Positions 21,118 to 32,800 of a DNA stretch of 64,000 nt are shown here, piece after piece. The position numbers and the translations under genes were made by a program. The DNA is taken from positions 178,110 through 242,109 of the forward strand of contig CAJNOJ010000162.1 of NCBI GenBank assembly GCA_905250025.1. Direction: 5' to 3'. The stretch comes from Adineta ricciae (Eukaryota > Rotifera > Eurotatoria > Adinetida > Adinetidae). Within the stretch, counting starts at the first letter, position 1. Each line of letters begins with the position of its first letter. A model generated the notes under the pieces. It worked only from the letters and a program-made list of their open reading frames with translations. It was not told the DNA's origin and ran no database searches.

Positions 21118-21579
21118 TTATTGAGATGATAAATCTTGATTGTTTTTAGGGGTATCTGTGTCATTAGGTTTTAGTTTTTTTTTCTTTTTCTTTTTCTTCT
21201 TTTTTCGTTTTTTCTTCACAATTTCTTCATCGGTTGAAGATGAAGCTTCACCGCTTTCTTTTGCACTTTTCTCAGATTCTGAATCGTCATCGTCAACAGG
21301 TAAATGGAATTCCTCTTCGGCCTTTTCATTCGATTGGTCTTTGTCCGTCGTAATGGCATTTGTATCTGATAATAATGGAATTAGATTTTGACAGCGTGAT
21401 ATTAAATCACTTCCATCCATGCGAACTGTTGAGGAGACTGGTCGTTCGATGATTTTCTGCTGTGTCGATGTATTTTCATCGTTATTTTCATGGTGGTCTT
21501 CATCGAAGTAAATGTGTTTGGCGACTGTCAATGAAGGCTTTGATTCACTTGATAGTTCATCCGGAGAATCATCAGTCAT
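21118..21579 (-). CDS. NOPCHAP1-like (C12orf45-like) nucleolar protein, block A copy
   Basis: Single exon, 153 residues, start MTDDSPDELSS. Most of it is acidic or low-complexity. The one conserved-looking block is 'VRMDGSDLISRCQNLIPLLS', which resembles the core of NOPCHAP1 (human 'VRIERSPLLDQVQTFLPQM' from memory). The C-terminus has an acidic Ser stretch followed by a long Lys/Arg run, a likely nucleolar localisation signal. NOPCHAP1 helps load NOP58 during box C/D snoRNP assembly. Its position just upstream of SNU13, a box C/D core protein, supports the call. Without a profile search this stays moderate; any short nucleolar protein could look similar. Confidence 0.5.
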   Translation of the reverse strand: MTDDSPDELSSESKPSLTVAKHIYFDEDHHENNDENTSTQQKIIERPVSSTVRMDGSDLISRCQNLIPLLSDTNAITTDKDQSNEKAEEEFHLPVDDDDSESEKSAKESGEASSSTDEEIVKKKRKKKKKKKKKKLKPNDTDTPKNNQDLSSQ

Positions 21580-21972
21580 TGGAATTGACGATTAGTTTCG
21601 AAATAATCTATTTCGTAAAACAAAGAAAAGTTAAGATTTTAAAGGTACTTATAGATGAACCAATCTGAATGTAGAGGAAGAACATAATGCATTAATGCAT
21701 TAAAAATCAATTTGTGCATTTCGCTCTACATACGCTATTGTAATTGAGTGAATGAACGTCTTTTAGTTATGCTGTTCGCCAAGTAGATGCATTTCACAAG
21801 TTAGTTCTTCTATTAGAATATGTTATTCTATAAATATTGACCTACAAGTCATTCATATGGAATTCTTCACAAGATGAATCCTGATTTTATGTACTGTTTT
21901 GTCAATGAGAATATCAGACGAAGGCGTCTTTTCACTTGAAGAATGGTTTCACCGATATAGTGAAATGAACTA

Positions 21973-22596
21973 TCACGGAACGACATGCCCTATCCATTTG
22001 ACACATTCGAGAAACGTTTTCGATGCGGAAATAATGAATGTATCAATCGCTAGTTGATCTGTTGATTTCGATAATGTACTTGTCAAATACGAATAAAGAG
22101 AAAGGATTGTTGATATCATTGCCAAAATAACATAGAAAATCATTTGAAGAAATGAGATTTTCATCAGCTGGAATCCAGGTCGACGATGATTGGTGTTCAA
22201 CGGAAGAGCTCGACTACTCACTGTTGTTGATACGACACTATTCAGCGTAGTTATTTGTATACGTCGATAATTACGAATGTTGTGAATAGTTAAACTAGTA
22301 AATACACTAATGATGATAAATGGCATAATGGATGAAACAGTGGTTTGAATAACATAAAATTGTGCGTAAGCAGAATCAATCGGCGCTATACAAGCATGTA
22401 TTTGCAATTGTTTCATGTCCAGCAAGATCAACGCTCGTGTTAAGCCGACAGTATTGAAGAGAAGAATTTGGACAATTGGCGTTTCAATAAAATAACGTAA
22501 ACAAATGTTGGAATGTAATACTCGACGAGAGAAAACTACAATATTGATGATATTGCCTAAGATATCAATAACATAAATAGATGTCATGAAATACAC
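21973..22596 (-). pseudogene. Truncated GPCR, block A copy
   Basis: A receptor-like frame with TM1 ('IDILGNIINIVVFSRRVL'), TM5 ('VIQTTVSSIMPFIIISVFTS') followed by 'IHNIRNYRRIQ', and TM6 ('MKISFLQMIFYVILAMIST'). Only about 40 residues separate the first intracellular loop from the TM4-5 loop, so TM2-TM4 are largely missing, and the frame ends early in TM7 (GHVVP). No start Met precedes TM1 in a normal extracellular N-terminus. The block B copy (58490-58930) has lost still more. Confidence 0.6.
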
Positions 22597-23712
22597 CTTG
22601 AGTATCTAAAAAGATATTGTGCAAAAGGTTTTCTTAATTAACATGAGCCAAAATATATTTTTTGTCATGTTAATAATGAAATGTAATAGCTTCTCGAGCA
22701 TGAAATTTTGCCCATTAATATATTTTGATGTTAGCAAAAAGTAAGTGTTATGATTTTGATGAATTATTTATGGTAATGGAAGACATATACGCAGGAATAA
22801 GTACTTGATACTATTTGTGAGAACATCTTTAATTAAAATGAACTAAGATTTCGCTAAGGACTGTTTACATAGCTCATCAGGAAAACTGATTCGTGTATGA
22901 AAACAACGTCTATTCCTGACGGATTTCATTGTATACTACTTCGTTTCCAATGGTTCAAAACAACCTCACGGAAAGTTTTCATAAAAGTCAAATTCAGGGT
23001 GTGGGTGTGACTGCTCCGATATAACGTATTTCTTGACACTAGCTAATTATTTTCATATCAAAAACGAACTATTGCTTTTATTCTACTGAATATCACCAGG
23101 TCTATCTTGTTGCTTGTTAATAAATAATGCACGAATGCATAGGCCTTTTAAATACTGTTATAATATTTGTTTGCTGTGATACACTGATTTGAGATAGAAT
23201 CGTAGAAATTCTTTATCAACACGACTTGAGAAACGTACGTATAAATGTTATTTTTCACAAGGATTACCATTGAAATGCCACGAGATCCGCTAATCTACTT
23301 ATAAATTCATCAACTATTCCTTTTACACAAGGAAATATATCGTATTAAGGTCACCCTATAGGTTCACTTCAGAACTATTTTGCAATGTTTTGAAACAAAA
23401 TAATTGACAAGCACATTTTTTTTTGGTTATTTCTCTACTACTCGATACACTTCTACTGCTTCAGTCATAATTTGAACCTATATGCATAAAAATGCGAACT
23501 TATTGACATTTTAGTATACGTAGAAAACAAGCGATGAGTGTCAACGAATATATATTGATGCTTAGGGATGAAAAATAAGCAGTGTAAAGGTCTCTTAGCT
23601 AGTATTTATTTTGACTACTTTATAGTTAACGACAGCAAGAGCTCATACCAATTCGATGTTCCTCTATGGATATAATCTTCTTTCTTTTTACTAAGTAGAT
23701 CGATTTGAATCG
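22597..23712. other. Intergenic, no gene seen
   Basis: About 1.1 kb, AT-rich, holding the promoter of the 5'-nucleotidase gene at its right end. The block B counterpart is recognisable but carries many indels, as expected for unconstrained DNA. No open frame, RNA or repeat could be supported. Confidence 0.5.
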
Positions 23713-25329
23713 ATGGTTTCGATTAATATCGATCGATGGAAAGCGATATTTATTCCACACGGTGTTGCATATGTTCTCCTATCAGCAGTTATATTCTGTC
23801 TGCTAGTTTTGACTTCTATTTATGGAACATTATGGCGACACAAAAGAGATTCGTCACAAATTACGTCATCAAATCATCTGAACACAATTATCGGTTTTCC
23901 GCCGCGTTTACCTAATGACAGAGATTATGTTCAATGGACGTTTTTACATATGAACGATGTTTATGAGTTGTTGCCACTGGACAATGGACACAAAGGTGGT
24001 TTAGCTCGTGTTGCATATTTACGACAAATATTACTGGAAGAAAATCCTTCAACATATACCATTCTTGCTGGTGATTTTGTTTCGCCCTCCGCATTGAGTA
24101 CAGCAAAAGTCAATGGAAGACCTTTGAATGGTAGACAGATGATTGCAACAATGAATTCTCTTGGGATAGACTATGTTACATTTGGTAACCATGAGTTCGA
24201 TATTACCGAAAACGAGTTATTGTCAAGGATGAACGAATCTAATTTTTCATGGATTAGTTCGAATGTTTTTAAAATTAATAGTAATCAACCAATCGGATCT
24301 AGTTTAACTTATAAAATTCTCACGATCAGCGGCGTTCGGATACTTCTCATTGGTTTAACACTCGCTACTCCATCGACCTATGCTCGTTTTACAAACGATT
24401 CATCGTTGGTCAACTATACTCGACAATTTCTAGCACAATTTCCTAATGAATCGTATGATGTTCTTGTCGCACTTACTCATTTAGACATCGCTCGCGATAT
24501 CGAACTCGCTTCAAATATTCCTCAAATCGACTTGATACTCGGCGGACATGAGCATGAAGATGTGTCATATTTACGAGGTCCAAAGTACACACCTATTCAT
24601 AAAGCAGATGCCAATGCATACACAGTGTTTATTCACCGATGCGTCTACAATATCGATACAAAAAGGTTTCGCGTTTACAGCACACTGGCAAGAGTAACGG
24701 ATGACATAGCTGAAGAGAAGAAAACTGCAAATGTGGCTAAATATTGGTATAATTTAGGTATTCAAGCATTCACTCGACTGGGATATGTGCCACAAGAAAC
24801 TATTTCCTGTTTACCAGCAGGTGTTAACCTCGATGGGAGATCAGGAGCTGTTCGATCTTCACAAACTCTTCTATCTGATACAATTTGTGAAAGTATGATG
24901 TATGCGATATCGATGAATCGACCAACGATAAGTATATTTAATAGCGGAGCAATACGTATCGATGATATCCTTCGCGATACGATCATCGGCTATGATGTGT
25001 TACGTGTATTACCTTTTGTTAATTATCTTTCAATTCTTTCTGTTCCAGGCACAATTCTTTCTGAAGTTTTAAGGTTGTCAATGACGTTGAAAGGAAACGG
25101 AATGTTTCTTTCGTACAACGGAATACAGACATCGGATGGGGGTACAACGTGGCTGGTTGATGGCGTCAACGTTGCAACAAGTGGTGTGAATTATACAATT
25201 GTAACTATCGACTATGCAAGAGTGAATACTGGATTGAATCATTCAAATGTTTCAGTTGTAAAAACGTTAAATATCACTCAAACAAATGCTTTAATGACTT
25301 ATTTGAAAATAAAATATCCGCCTTGTTAA
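23713..25329 (+). CDS. Membrane-anchored 5'-nucleotidase / metallophosphoesterase, block A copy
   Basis: Intronless, 538 residues. A basic N-terminus is followed by one hydrophobic segment (about residues 17-39, AYVLLSAVIFCLLVLTSIYG), giving a type II anchor rather than a cleaved signal. The metallophosphatase domain has all five motifs: 'LHMNDVYEL', 'LAGDFVSPS', 'GNHEFD', 'ALTHLD' and 'GGHEHED'. The C-terminal 5'-nucleotidase domain has 'ISIFNSGAIRIDD' and 'YNGIQTSDGGTTW'. Several N-x-S/T sites fit an extracellular enzyme that dephosphorylates nucleotides. There is no hydrophobic C-terminal GPI signal (it ends YLKIKYPPC), unlike CD73. Lack of introns in a multi-exon neighbourhood may mean retroposition or bacterial/fungal origin, which is untested. 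Confidence 0.88.
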   Translation: MVSINIDRWKAIFIPHGVAYVLLSAVIFCLLVLTSIYGTLWRHKRDSSQITSSNHLNTIIGFPPRLPNDRDYVQWTFLHMNDVYELLPLDNGHKGGLARVAYLRQILLEENPSTYTILAGDFVSPSALSTAKVNGRPLNGRQMIATMNSLGIDYVTFGNHEFDITENELLSRMNESNFSWISSNVFKINSNQPIGSSLTYKILTISGVRILLIGLTLATPSTYARFTNDSSLVNYTRQFLAQFPNESYDVLVALTHLDIARDIELASNIPQIDLILGGHEHEDVSYLRGPKYTPIHKADANAYTVFIHRCVYNIDTKRFRVYSTLARVTDDIAEEKKTANVAKYWYNLGIQAFTRLGYVPQETISCLPAGVNLDGRSGAVRSSQTLLSDTICESMMYAISMNRPTISIFNSGAIRIDDILRDTIIGYDVLRVLPFVNYLSILSVPGTILSEVLRLSMTLKGNGMFLSYNGIQTSDGGTTWLVDGVNVATSGVNYTIVTIDYARVNTGLNHSNVSVVKTLNITQTNALMTYLKIKYPPC

Positions 25330-26572
25330 AGAAAATGTACAAAATGTTAGTAGTTAGAATTGATTCCCAGTTTTCCAGAAGAAACTACGTCCTTATTACT
25401 AATGCTCATTAATAGTTAAAAAAACGGAAAAAGAGAGAAAAATAGCTTGCACTAATGAAGTATTTTTCTCCGACATCAACTTGTTTTTTTTGACTGCGAA
25501 ACTAATTTATACTATTTATAACCTAGACAATCGTTACAGCTGCGTACATATGAAGAAAGTTTCTGAAACTTTTCTTCTTGAAATAGTACTTCATGATCAC
25601 ATACTATAACGATGAAAATATCAACGATCCAATAGAATACAAGGGTTTCGCGAAGTGAAAAAGGATGTACATGTTTCTATGTTAACCTATGCGTCTGACC
25701 TTGATTGAACGAGACAGTAGTCTGTTACAGTTTGATTTTCGCAATTAGATATTATTTTTCTAAAAACTCTCAAAAGATGAGTGAGATACTATAGCCCAGT
25801 CCCTCCATGACAGGCATTGCTTAAACTACCAGAACGAATGCGGCGCGTCCTTCAGGTTAAATCTCTACTTGACTAGTTATTGAAATACACGTTTCAGCTA
25901 ACAAGTATAAATCTCACAAAAAGAGAATATGATATTTTCAATTGATACCAAAACGTATATGTACATCGAAAGGAAATTCATGAAAACAACTAATTATCAT
26001 TCTCGCCACACTCATGGCACTTTGTTTGTTACACTATTTGCATGATTAGCATATATAGATTGTTCCAGGAATAGTTTCATTCCGTAGAAGACTTGTTGAT
26101 GGTACACACAATAATACTGAGACGAAAGTTGAGTCAGTTCGTTTGAAATTGCCGGTGAGATCTACATTTCACAATAAGTCTTGAATTATGAAGGTAAAAT
26201 ACGAAAGAGTTGACTGTGATATAGAACCAAAGCATTTATTAATAAGAAATCGTTCATTCGATAAAATCGAGAAGGATCATTGTCTATCCTTCTACTGTGG
26301 AAAGAGAGAAGGTAATACCAATGTACAATCTGAGATGAGAACATTTGCTTATTCTCATGAAGAAAAACAACTTAATCACGCGACAAGAGAAGAAGAAAAA
26401 TGAGAAAAAAAAACCGAGAGTGCTCGTTAGGTACTAATATAGTCCGGAGCTAAAATAGTTCATAGAACGAGGCTAATTATGCAGGTAATCATCTTGTCGA
26501 AGGGAAATAATCGAAAGGAACGAATTGAAAAGTTTGGTCAATGAAGTTCAACAGGTATGCATTCATCCTACC
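25330..26572. other. Intergenic with one doubtful small open frame
   Basis: A plus frame at 26188-26403 (71 codons, 'KHLLIRNRSFDKIEKDHCLS') is the only candidate. In block B a 4-base insertion near its start (about 62188) breaks it, so it is either a pseudogene or never coding. Block B also lacks several short stretches of this region. Confidence 0.45.
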
Positions 26573-26908
26573 CTAAAAAGACAAGAAGAAAATCTTGTGC
26601 GAATAGTTCGAAGAGTCACTCGACTTACTATCGTGATACTGGCGAAGTCGATGTCGACCAGTTTCCTCAGGAGATCTGGTTTGACTGTCACAAATCAGGC
26701 GACAAGTAGAAAAAGAATGAGAACTATTATTCAAACAGCGTTGGCATGATGCTGCTTGACGGTGTTTGCTCTTTGATCGGTCAAGTAAATCTTGAATAAA
26801 TGTCTTGGGTTTGTAGAGATCAATCTCAGACGTGGGTTGCTCAGCACTTGGACGAGCTAAGGAGAAGTTGATCCATAGAATCAGGATTACGAAGAGAATC
26901 TTCCACAT
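26573..26908 (-). CDS. Small secreted four-cysteine peptide precursor, block A copy
   Basis: 111 codons starting MWKILFVILILWINFSLA, a clear signal peptide with cleavage likely after Ala18. The mature part contains 'SCQRCLNNSSHSFSTCRLIC', a C-x2-C-x9-C-x3-C arrangement, and a basic Ser-rich tail with possible dibasic sites. I do not recognise a family. Both copies keep the signal peptide and all four cysteines, yet they differ at about 17 residues, far more than other genes here. A peptide hormone, defence peptide or matrix peptide are all possible. A small spliced exon cannot be excluded. Confidence 0.5.
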   Translation of the reverse strand: MWKILFVILILWINFSLARPSAEQPTSEIDLYKPKTFIQDLLDRSKSKHRQAASCQRCLNNSSHSFSTCRLICDSQTRSPEETGRHRLRQYHDSKSSDSSNYSHKIFFLSF

Positions 26909-27262
26909 TCGTTAACCGAATATGCGACGAAAGTTGTGTTTGAATAAATGTGGAAATGATCGATTTCTCTTCTGTTTTTATACACACGAACAAGTTTCAA
27001 ACATACATCTGTGAAGGTAATTACTAATTAGAGTTCTTTCGATGATGCGAACACATATGTTTAATAAGCGTGAATGAGAACGAGAGGAAAGCAAAAGTTG
27101 TTATGTTATTTATACTTCATTGTATTTGATAGACTAAGAAAATGAATAAACAAAAGTTGTCTTTGATCAATATCACTGATATGTAGTGTAGAAAACAAAA
27201 GATGGCCATCAAGATCGAATTTCGGGTAGTTATTTATACGGTTCCAATGTTATAGTTAACAA

Positions 27263-29667
27263 TCAAGTACAAGTGACATTTGAGGCGGTTATTGTTAATC
27301 GACCTGTGCCAACATCCGCTGACATTTGACAGTTTACTATTATCGACAATAGATCACCATGAAAAACATGCATTTGCACTATTTCATTGGGTACACCTTG
27401 AAGTGAGACGATAACTGTACTATTGACTGGCTTGATTTCGGTAATACGTTGTCGACTGATGGCTGTCCATTTATTCCATTCACCAAGAACAGCATAATAT
27501 GTCCGGTCTGGATCGCTCAATTGCATTAAAGGTGACACATACCAAAGGCATATTGATAGATCGCCACAATCGAAAACTGAAACATCTAAAGTATTAACAT
27601 CTGAAAATGTGTCAACAACATCAGCATTGTCATATGACCAGATGACTCCAGCTTCTGCGCCGATCATCGATGGAGATATCATATAATCTAGCTGCATTGC
27701 CGATGCGAATATCGTATGAAATGTTTGGTTACTTCTGAAAATTCAAAAGGGAATCGAATCATAAACACAAGAAAAAGATTTCTATTTACATTGTTGTCCT
27801 TGTTGAATAAAGTTCACCCTGTGCAACACCATTGTAGTATGCCCACTCAGATACTAAAGTGTTGATCATTGTCAACGGTCGATCTGGTTTTAATATTAAA
27901 CCATCTTGTCGACAACATTTCATGATACGCGAACTGTTTGTATAATTAATAGCATCGCCAGGTCCGACAGGTCCTGTAGAGAGCGTGGAGATGAGTATTT
28001 CTCAGTCGGGAAGGACTTCTTGCGGTGAATATGGATAGGGCGCACCTGGCTGATCTTTTGTTGACCATAGAACATCTTTAAATGGTGCTAAACCAACCGC
28101 ATCAGCAAACATACTCGATATTCCAATAGCCCATTGTTGTGCATTTCGAGTCTGTTCCAGATGAAATGCATAATCCGTCGACACTCGTGCATGTGTTACA
28201 CGTTGAACTTCGAGGGCGGTTAAAGTATGCCGCGGTAAACTCATACAGTATTGAATATTCACTCCGACTTTTTCGGCTGCGTCACCCATCGATGTTAACC
28301 ATTGATGTCCGAGATGAATATCCGTGAATAATGGAGTAAAATTATACGTTTGCTGATCAAGCCAATCTTGCTCATAAAGAATCAAACCCCAATCGTGTGT
28401 TTGAGTAAATAAGTCAAACCAAAATGAATCATTTCCAATTGGTAACGCGATGCCATGAACTTCATCGAGAGCGAAGGAATAATTTTGCTTATAAACCGTA
28501 TCAAATGCCCAATATCGATTATGTGCGGCGAATGGCATGTTTCCTACTCGACGATGAAGTGCTTGTAGACCATCAGGGAATATCGTTGGCATCGGTGTAA
28601 ACTGAGTTACGCCACCACCAATATCCTTGTAGTACCACCAAGAATCCAATTGTAGATAATGAAACGGTAGACGAATTTGCTGATAAACATCGATTATCGT
28701 TTGTTCATAATTGAGTCCTTTTTCCGTATTGTAGTAATAATAACCGCCATTATCTGTATAATAACCCAGATAGTTAATAGTTAGATCGTTGAGACGATGT
28801 TCAGCGGTTCGATTATGTGCCTTTCGCATCATTGTGCCCCATTCGCGGACGCCTTCGTTGATACCATTTGGAGAATAGAAGATGATCATCGAATGATTAT
28901 AGTTAGCTGGAATAGTCAGCATTGAACCCATAACCCCGTATTCAAGGATACTATCTGTTTGACTCAACGATGTTGCCATAAATCGAGAAAAGGGTGAAAG
29001 AACAATCATGTCATTTTCTCCATGTTGAGTAAGATCAAAAAGAACAACTGGTCCACCAGTCATCCCTCCGGTTATAACTTGGCTAGATGAATTCCACCAG
29101 CCAGCATGTTTGGATACATCGCCACACATGTCTCCTTAAAAATATATAAATATAAAACCGACCTTCATGCTACTCTTTCTCTCTCTCTCTCTATTTACCG
29201 GCAAAGGTAAAAAAGCCCAGTTGGTCATATTCATGCAGTTGCTTTATATGAAATGATGGAAATACCGTGCGAACACTGTCCATATCCAAGGGCATCGAAT
29301 TACTTAGTATTTGATCACCAGTATCCAAGTGAAATGTGATTGCTGAATTAGTTTGCCACTGTCGTATATGTCCAACAATTTTCGTATGTATTCCACCGCG
29401 AATAAGATCATAATTCAATTGTGTTTCATTCCAGCTCCCTAGATTTACATCCGAACCCTGTGCAAACGATATACCCGTTAATGGAAGCGAATCATCATCC
29501 GATGAGTACCATTTATCATCCACATACAGAGCAGTATGGGATGAGTAAAGCCATGTGAAATCACCAATCTTAATCTTATATCCACCCTCTTGGTCAACTA
29601 ACACTCGCATATCACACGAACATCCAAGGATCAGAAAAGGCAAGATAAACAGATGCATTTTTAACAT
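27263..29667 (-). CDS. Secreted glycoside-hydrolase-like TIM-barrel protein, complete copy
   Basis: Four exons: 29199-29667, 28046-29134, 27790-27973 and 27263-27734, all joins frame-consistent. It starts with a signal peptide (MLKMHLFILPFLILGCSC). An N-terminal beta-rich region is followed by a barrel-like domain: 'INYLGYYTDNGGYYYYNT', 'YLQLDSWWYYKDIGGG', 'FPDGLQALHRRVGNMPFAAH', 'LILYEQDWLDQ', 'NIQYCMSLPRHTL', 'ARVSTDYAFH', and a C-terminal beta domain. The spacing of aromatic-Asp motifs recalls alpha-galactosidase/raffinose-synthase-like (clan GH-D) enzymes, with the Asp of EQDWLDQ and of STDYAF as candidate catalytic residues. That assignment is inference. The 3' part is repeated at 63280-64000. 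Confidence 0.6.
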
Positions 29668-29870
29668 TTAAACTAACCTTAAACACAAGATAATAAGATC
29701 TTATATACATTTACTCAATAGATATGATAAGACAAATACATCAGAGGCTATGAAAGATAATTTTCTATTTATTTTTAACACACCCCATATCCAAGACGTT
29801 TGTGCTTGGTACATATTTATTTGATATCATCAGCGTTCTTTTTTTCGAATGAAAAAAGCAAAAAAAATGT

Positions 29871-32800
29871 TTAATGTGTTCGATAATAACTAATAATTTC
29901 CATGACATGTTCAGGGAAGTTGATATCATCATTAAGTTGTTGTCCTTTTCGTAAATATTCCTCTTTCGTTAACGAATCCGTGCCGAGCATTTGTTTACCC
30001 CATTCGACTTTGTTCTGTTCAAGTTTTGTACTAATCTCTTCTTTCGTTATCTCGTTATGTACCTGTGCAAATTGCAGTACTTTCAATGTTGTTAAAGTTT
30101 GATTTTCTTTCAACGCATCTTTCAATTGCATCAAACCACGTTGTGAAATACCGTTGAATGTCAAATCAATGGACCGAATATGATGATTCAATCGAATCAA
30201 TCGGCTAATTTCTGTTGCTCCTTCATCGCCAAGAACGTTATCTAATCCACCAAGTAAAATAGTTGCTTTCATGTAACCGAGATTTAATTGTTGGAGTGAT
30301 GGATGTGAAATTAAAGCATCCACTAGCGCACGCGCACCATCAACGCCAATACAATTCGATGCAAGACCCAATCGTTTCAAACGTTGATCATGTTTAAGAC
30401 CAAGAGCAATTTCGCACGCACCTGCGTCACCTAATGCATTGCACGACATATACAACGATTCTAAATGGTTGTCATGTTGTTCGAAATGTAAACGAATAAC
30501 ACGTCCGCTTTTAACTGTCAAGCCATTTGTGTCAATATATAAATGCTTCAATGTTCGATTGGATTGAAAGGCATTGAATAAGATTTCACAGCCTTCATCG
30601 AGTAAACCAGTGTTGAGTAGATCTAATGTTTGTAAATAGTGATTTGTTGTTAACATGTGAGCAATATGAACAACACCAGATGATAATATCGGATTACGTT
30701 TTAGCCAAAGTGCTTTGACTTTGGTATCTGTTGCTAATGCATCACATATTAACGACATACAATCACCATCGAAATTATTTCCAGCAATATACCATGTATC
30801 GATGTTGGAATCTGTGTTATAACGAATATATGCTGAAATTGCTTCAGCACCTGGACGACCAACGATATTATTTCCTGTAAAAGAGTAACAATCCTATTTT
30901 AAATTTTCTTTTTTTATTCGCGACAACTCACCCAATAATAATCGATTAACAACGGAACTACATTTCATTGCCTCGAGCAATGGTTGTATGCCTTTTGGAC
31001 CAACAACTTGTTTACATAAATCTAATCGTCCACCCGTCATGATAGCACCACGTGAGAAGACAATCGATTGATTGTCTTCGCCTGGTCCTGGTTTATTCAT
31101 TACCAAATGTTCTAGCAGCGGTTGTAAGTCTTCCAAAGAACATGGGACAACTAAAACGGAGAAAATCGTTCGAAACATGTTTCCTAAGCAATCAACACGA
31201 ACCAGGTTCCGGCTCCGGATTCGCAATGTATGATGATGGCGGAGCATTCAATAGTTGTTCTCGTTGTTCTTTCGTATATCGAAAAGCGCGATCTTTTCGA
31301 CTTCGTGAACGGACTTGTTCATTTACGAAATTAGGTGATGCTTTTTCCAGCACATGGCATACCGACGATATCAATCGTTTATAAATTTGATAGCAAAAAC
31401 CTTTATCCGCCTGTTGTTGTTTTTCACTTTTAGTGCCTGTAGTATCGATCGGATTCATATACTTAGCTATTTCCTTTGCCATAACTAAACAATATGTATG
31501 CCATTCGAAGCTTGTCTGTCATAGAAGAAAACGAACTTACTTGTACTTGGATTTGTAGGATTATTCGCAATGCGTGGTGCTTCTTTTGCACAATTGCTAA
31601 TCCATTGTTGATTTTTAGTCATCATTTGTTCTTCTTGCTCATTAGCTAATTCATCTGGTTGATTTAGTACTGCTCGGGAATCACGTTTCAATTGTTCACC
31701 AAATATCTTCACACATGCATATTTCAGGTTATCCAGCGATGTCTTTTCAGCAGAAAATTCTTTTTCCATTTCCAGAACGGACAAATACAAATTCTTCAAA
31801 TCCGACCAACTGCCATATTTCGGCACGAGATCTATATACGACGAAAGAACTTGCGCCGGTTTTTTCAAGTAAAGCAATGTCCAATATCGAAAGAACGGCG
31901 CGATGGTACCTTGCACATCTTTCGATTCACTATTGTGGAATGTCGTTCGTTGACACCAGACAAGTAACATCACATCATCGAGAAGATAAGTATCAACATG
32001 TTCGATAAGTTCTTGGAGAGGTTTCGAAGAATCGATCGAAGCCGGTAGACCGATTGGTACAATAGGCAATTTATTCTGTTTTCGTTCTATTGCGGGTAAT
32101 GCGGAAACTTGTTTCTGATGATATGAAATAGTCGCTTCCAGCTTTTCTTCGAACGTTCTCAACATTTGAGTTTGCTGTGTGCTAGGGTTGTCCCGCGTCT
32201 CGATCTTATTGGACAGACGACTTTGTTGTTCAAGTAGAAACTGTCGAATGTCGTTGTTCGGCCAGGTGTTTGGCGTGAAATGACCACCCGAATGAGATTT
32301 AATCAATGGATTTTCAAAAGCCTCTGCTAATTTCAATGATCGATCGTTATTAATCAAAACATCATTAATTCCATAGATATGTAACGATGCAACATTTTTT
32401 ATCGCCTGTGATTTCATCAGTTGTTCGTGACTCTCCGCGCGTGATGCAAATCCAGAAATCAATATGGCGAATTCGAATGAAACGTTTCCAAACGGTTGTA
32501 AACCAGATAAGATTCCACCAAGCGACGCACCTTGCTACACAAGAGAAAAGGCGAGAATTTCAGTATAGACTATGCTCGAGTGTAATACATACCGCAAAAC
32601 CCAAAACACCATCGAAAGGCCCTTCTGATTTGAATAATTGATCGATATAATGTAAGGAAACATCTAGATGATGATAAAATTTGCTATCTTTCGATGCATT
32701 CCACCATTGTCGTTGGTAGCCAATGTCAGGCATGTTTCCGTCGCCGAAGGCGGCTAATAATTGTTCTTTAACTTCACCACTTGGGTTGTAAGGTAATGGA

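Noticed and set aside
21140-21391. Phe-rich plus-strand frame
   Set aside because: Antisense of the Lys-rich tail of the NOPCHAP1-like gene.
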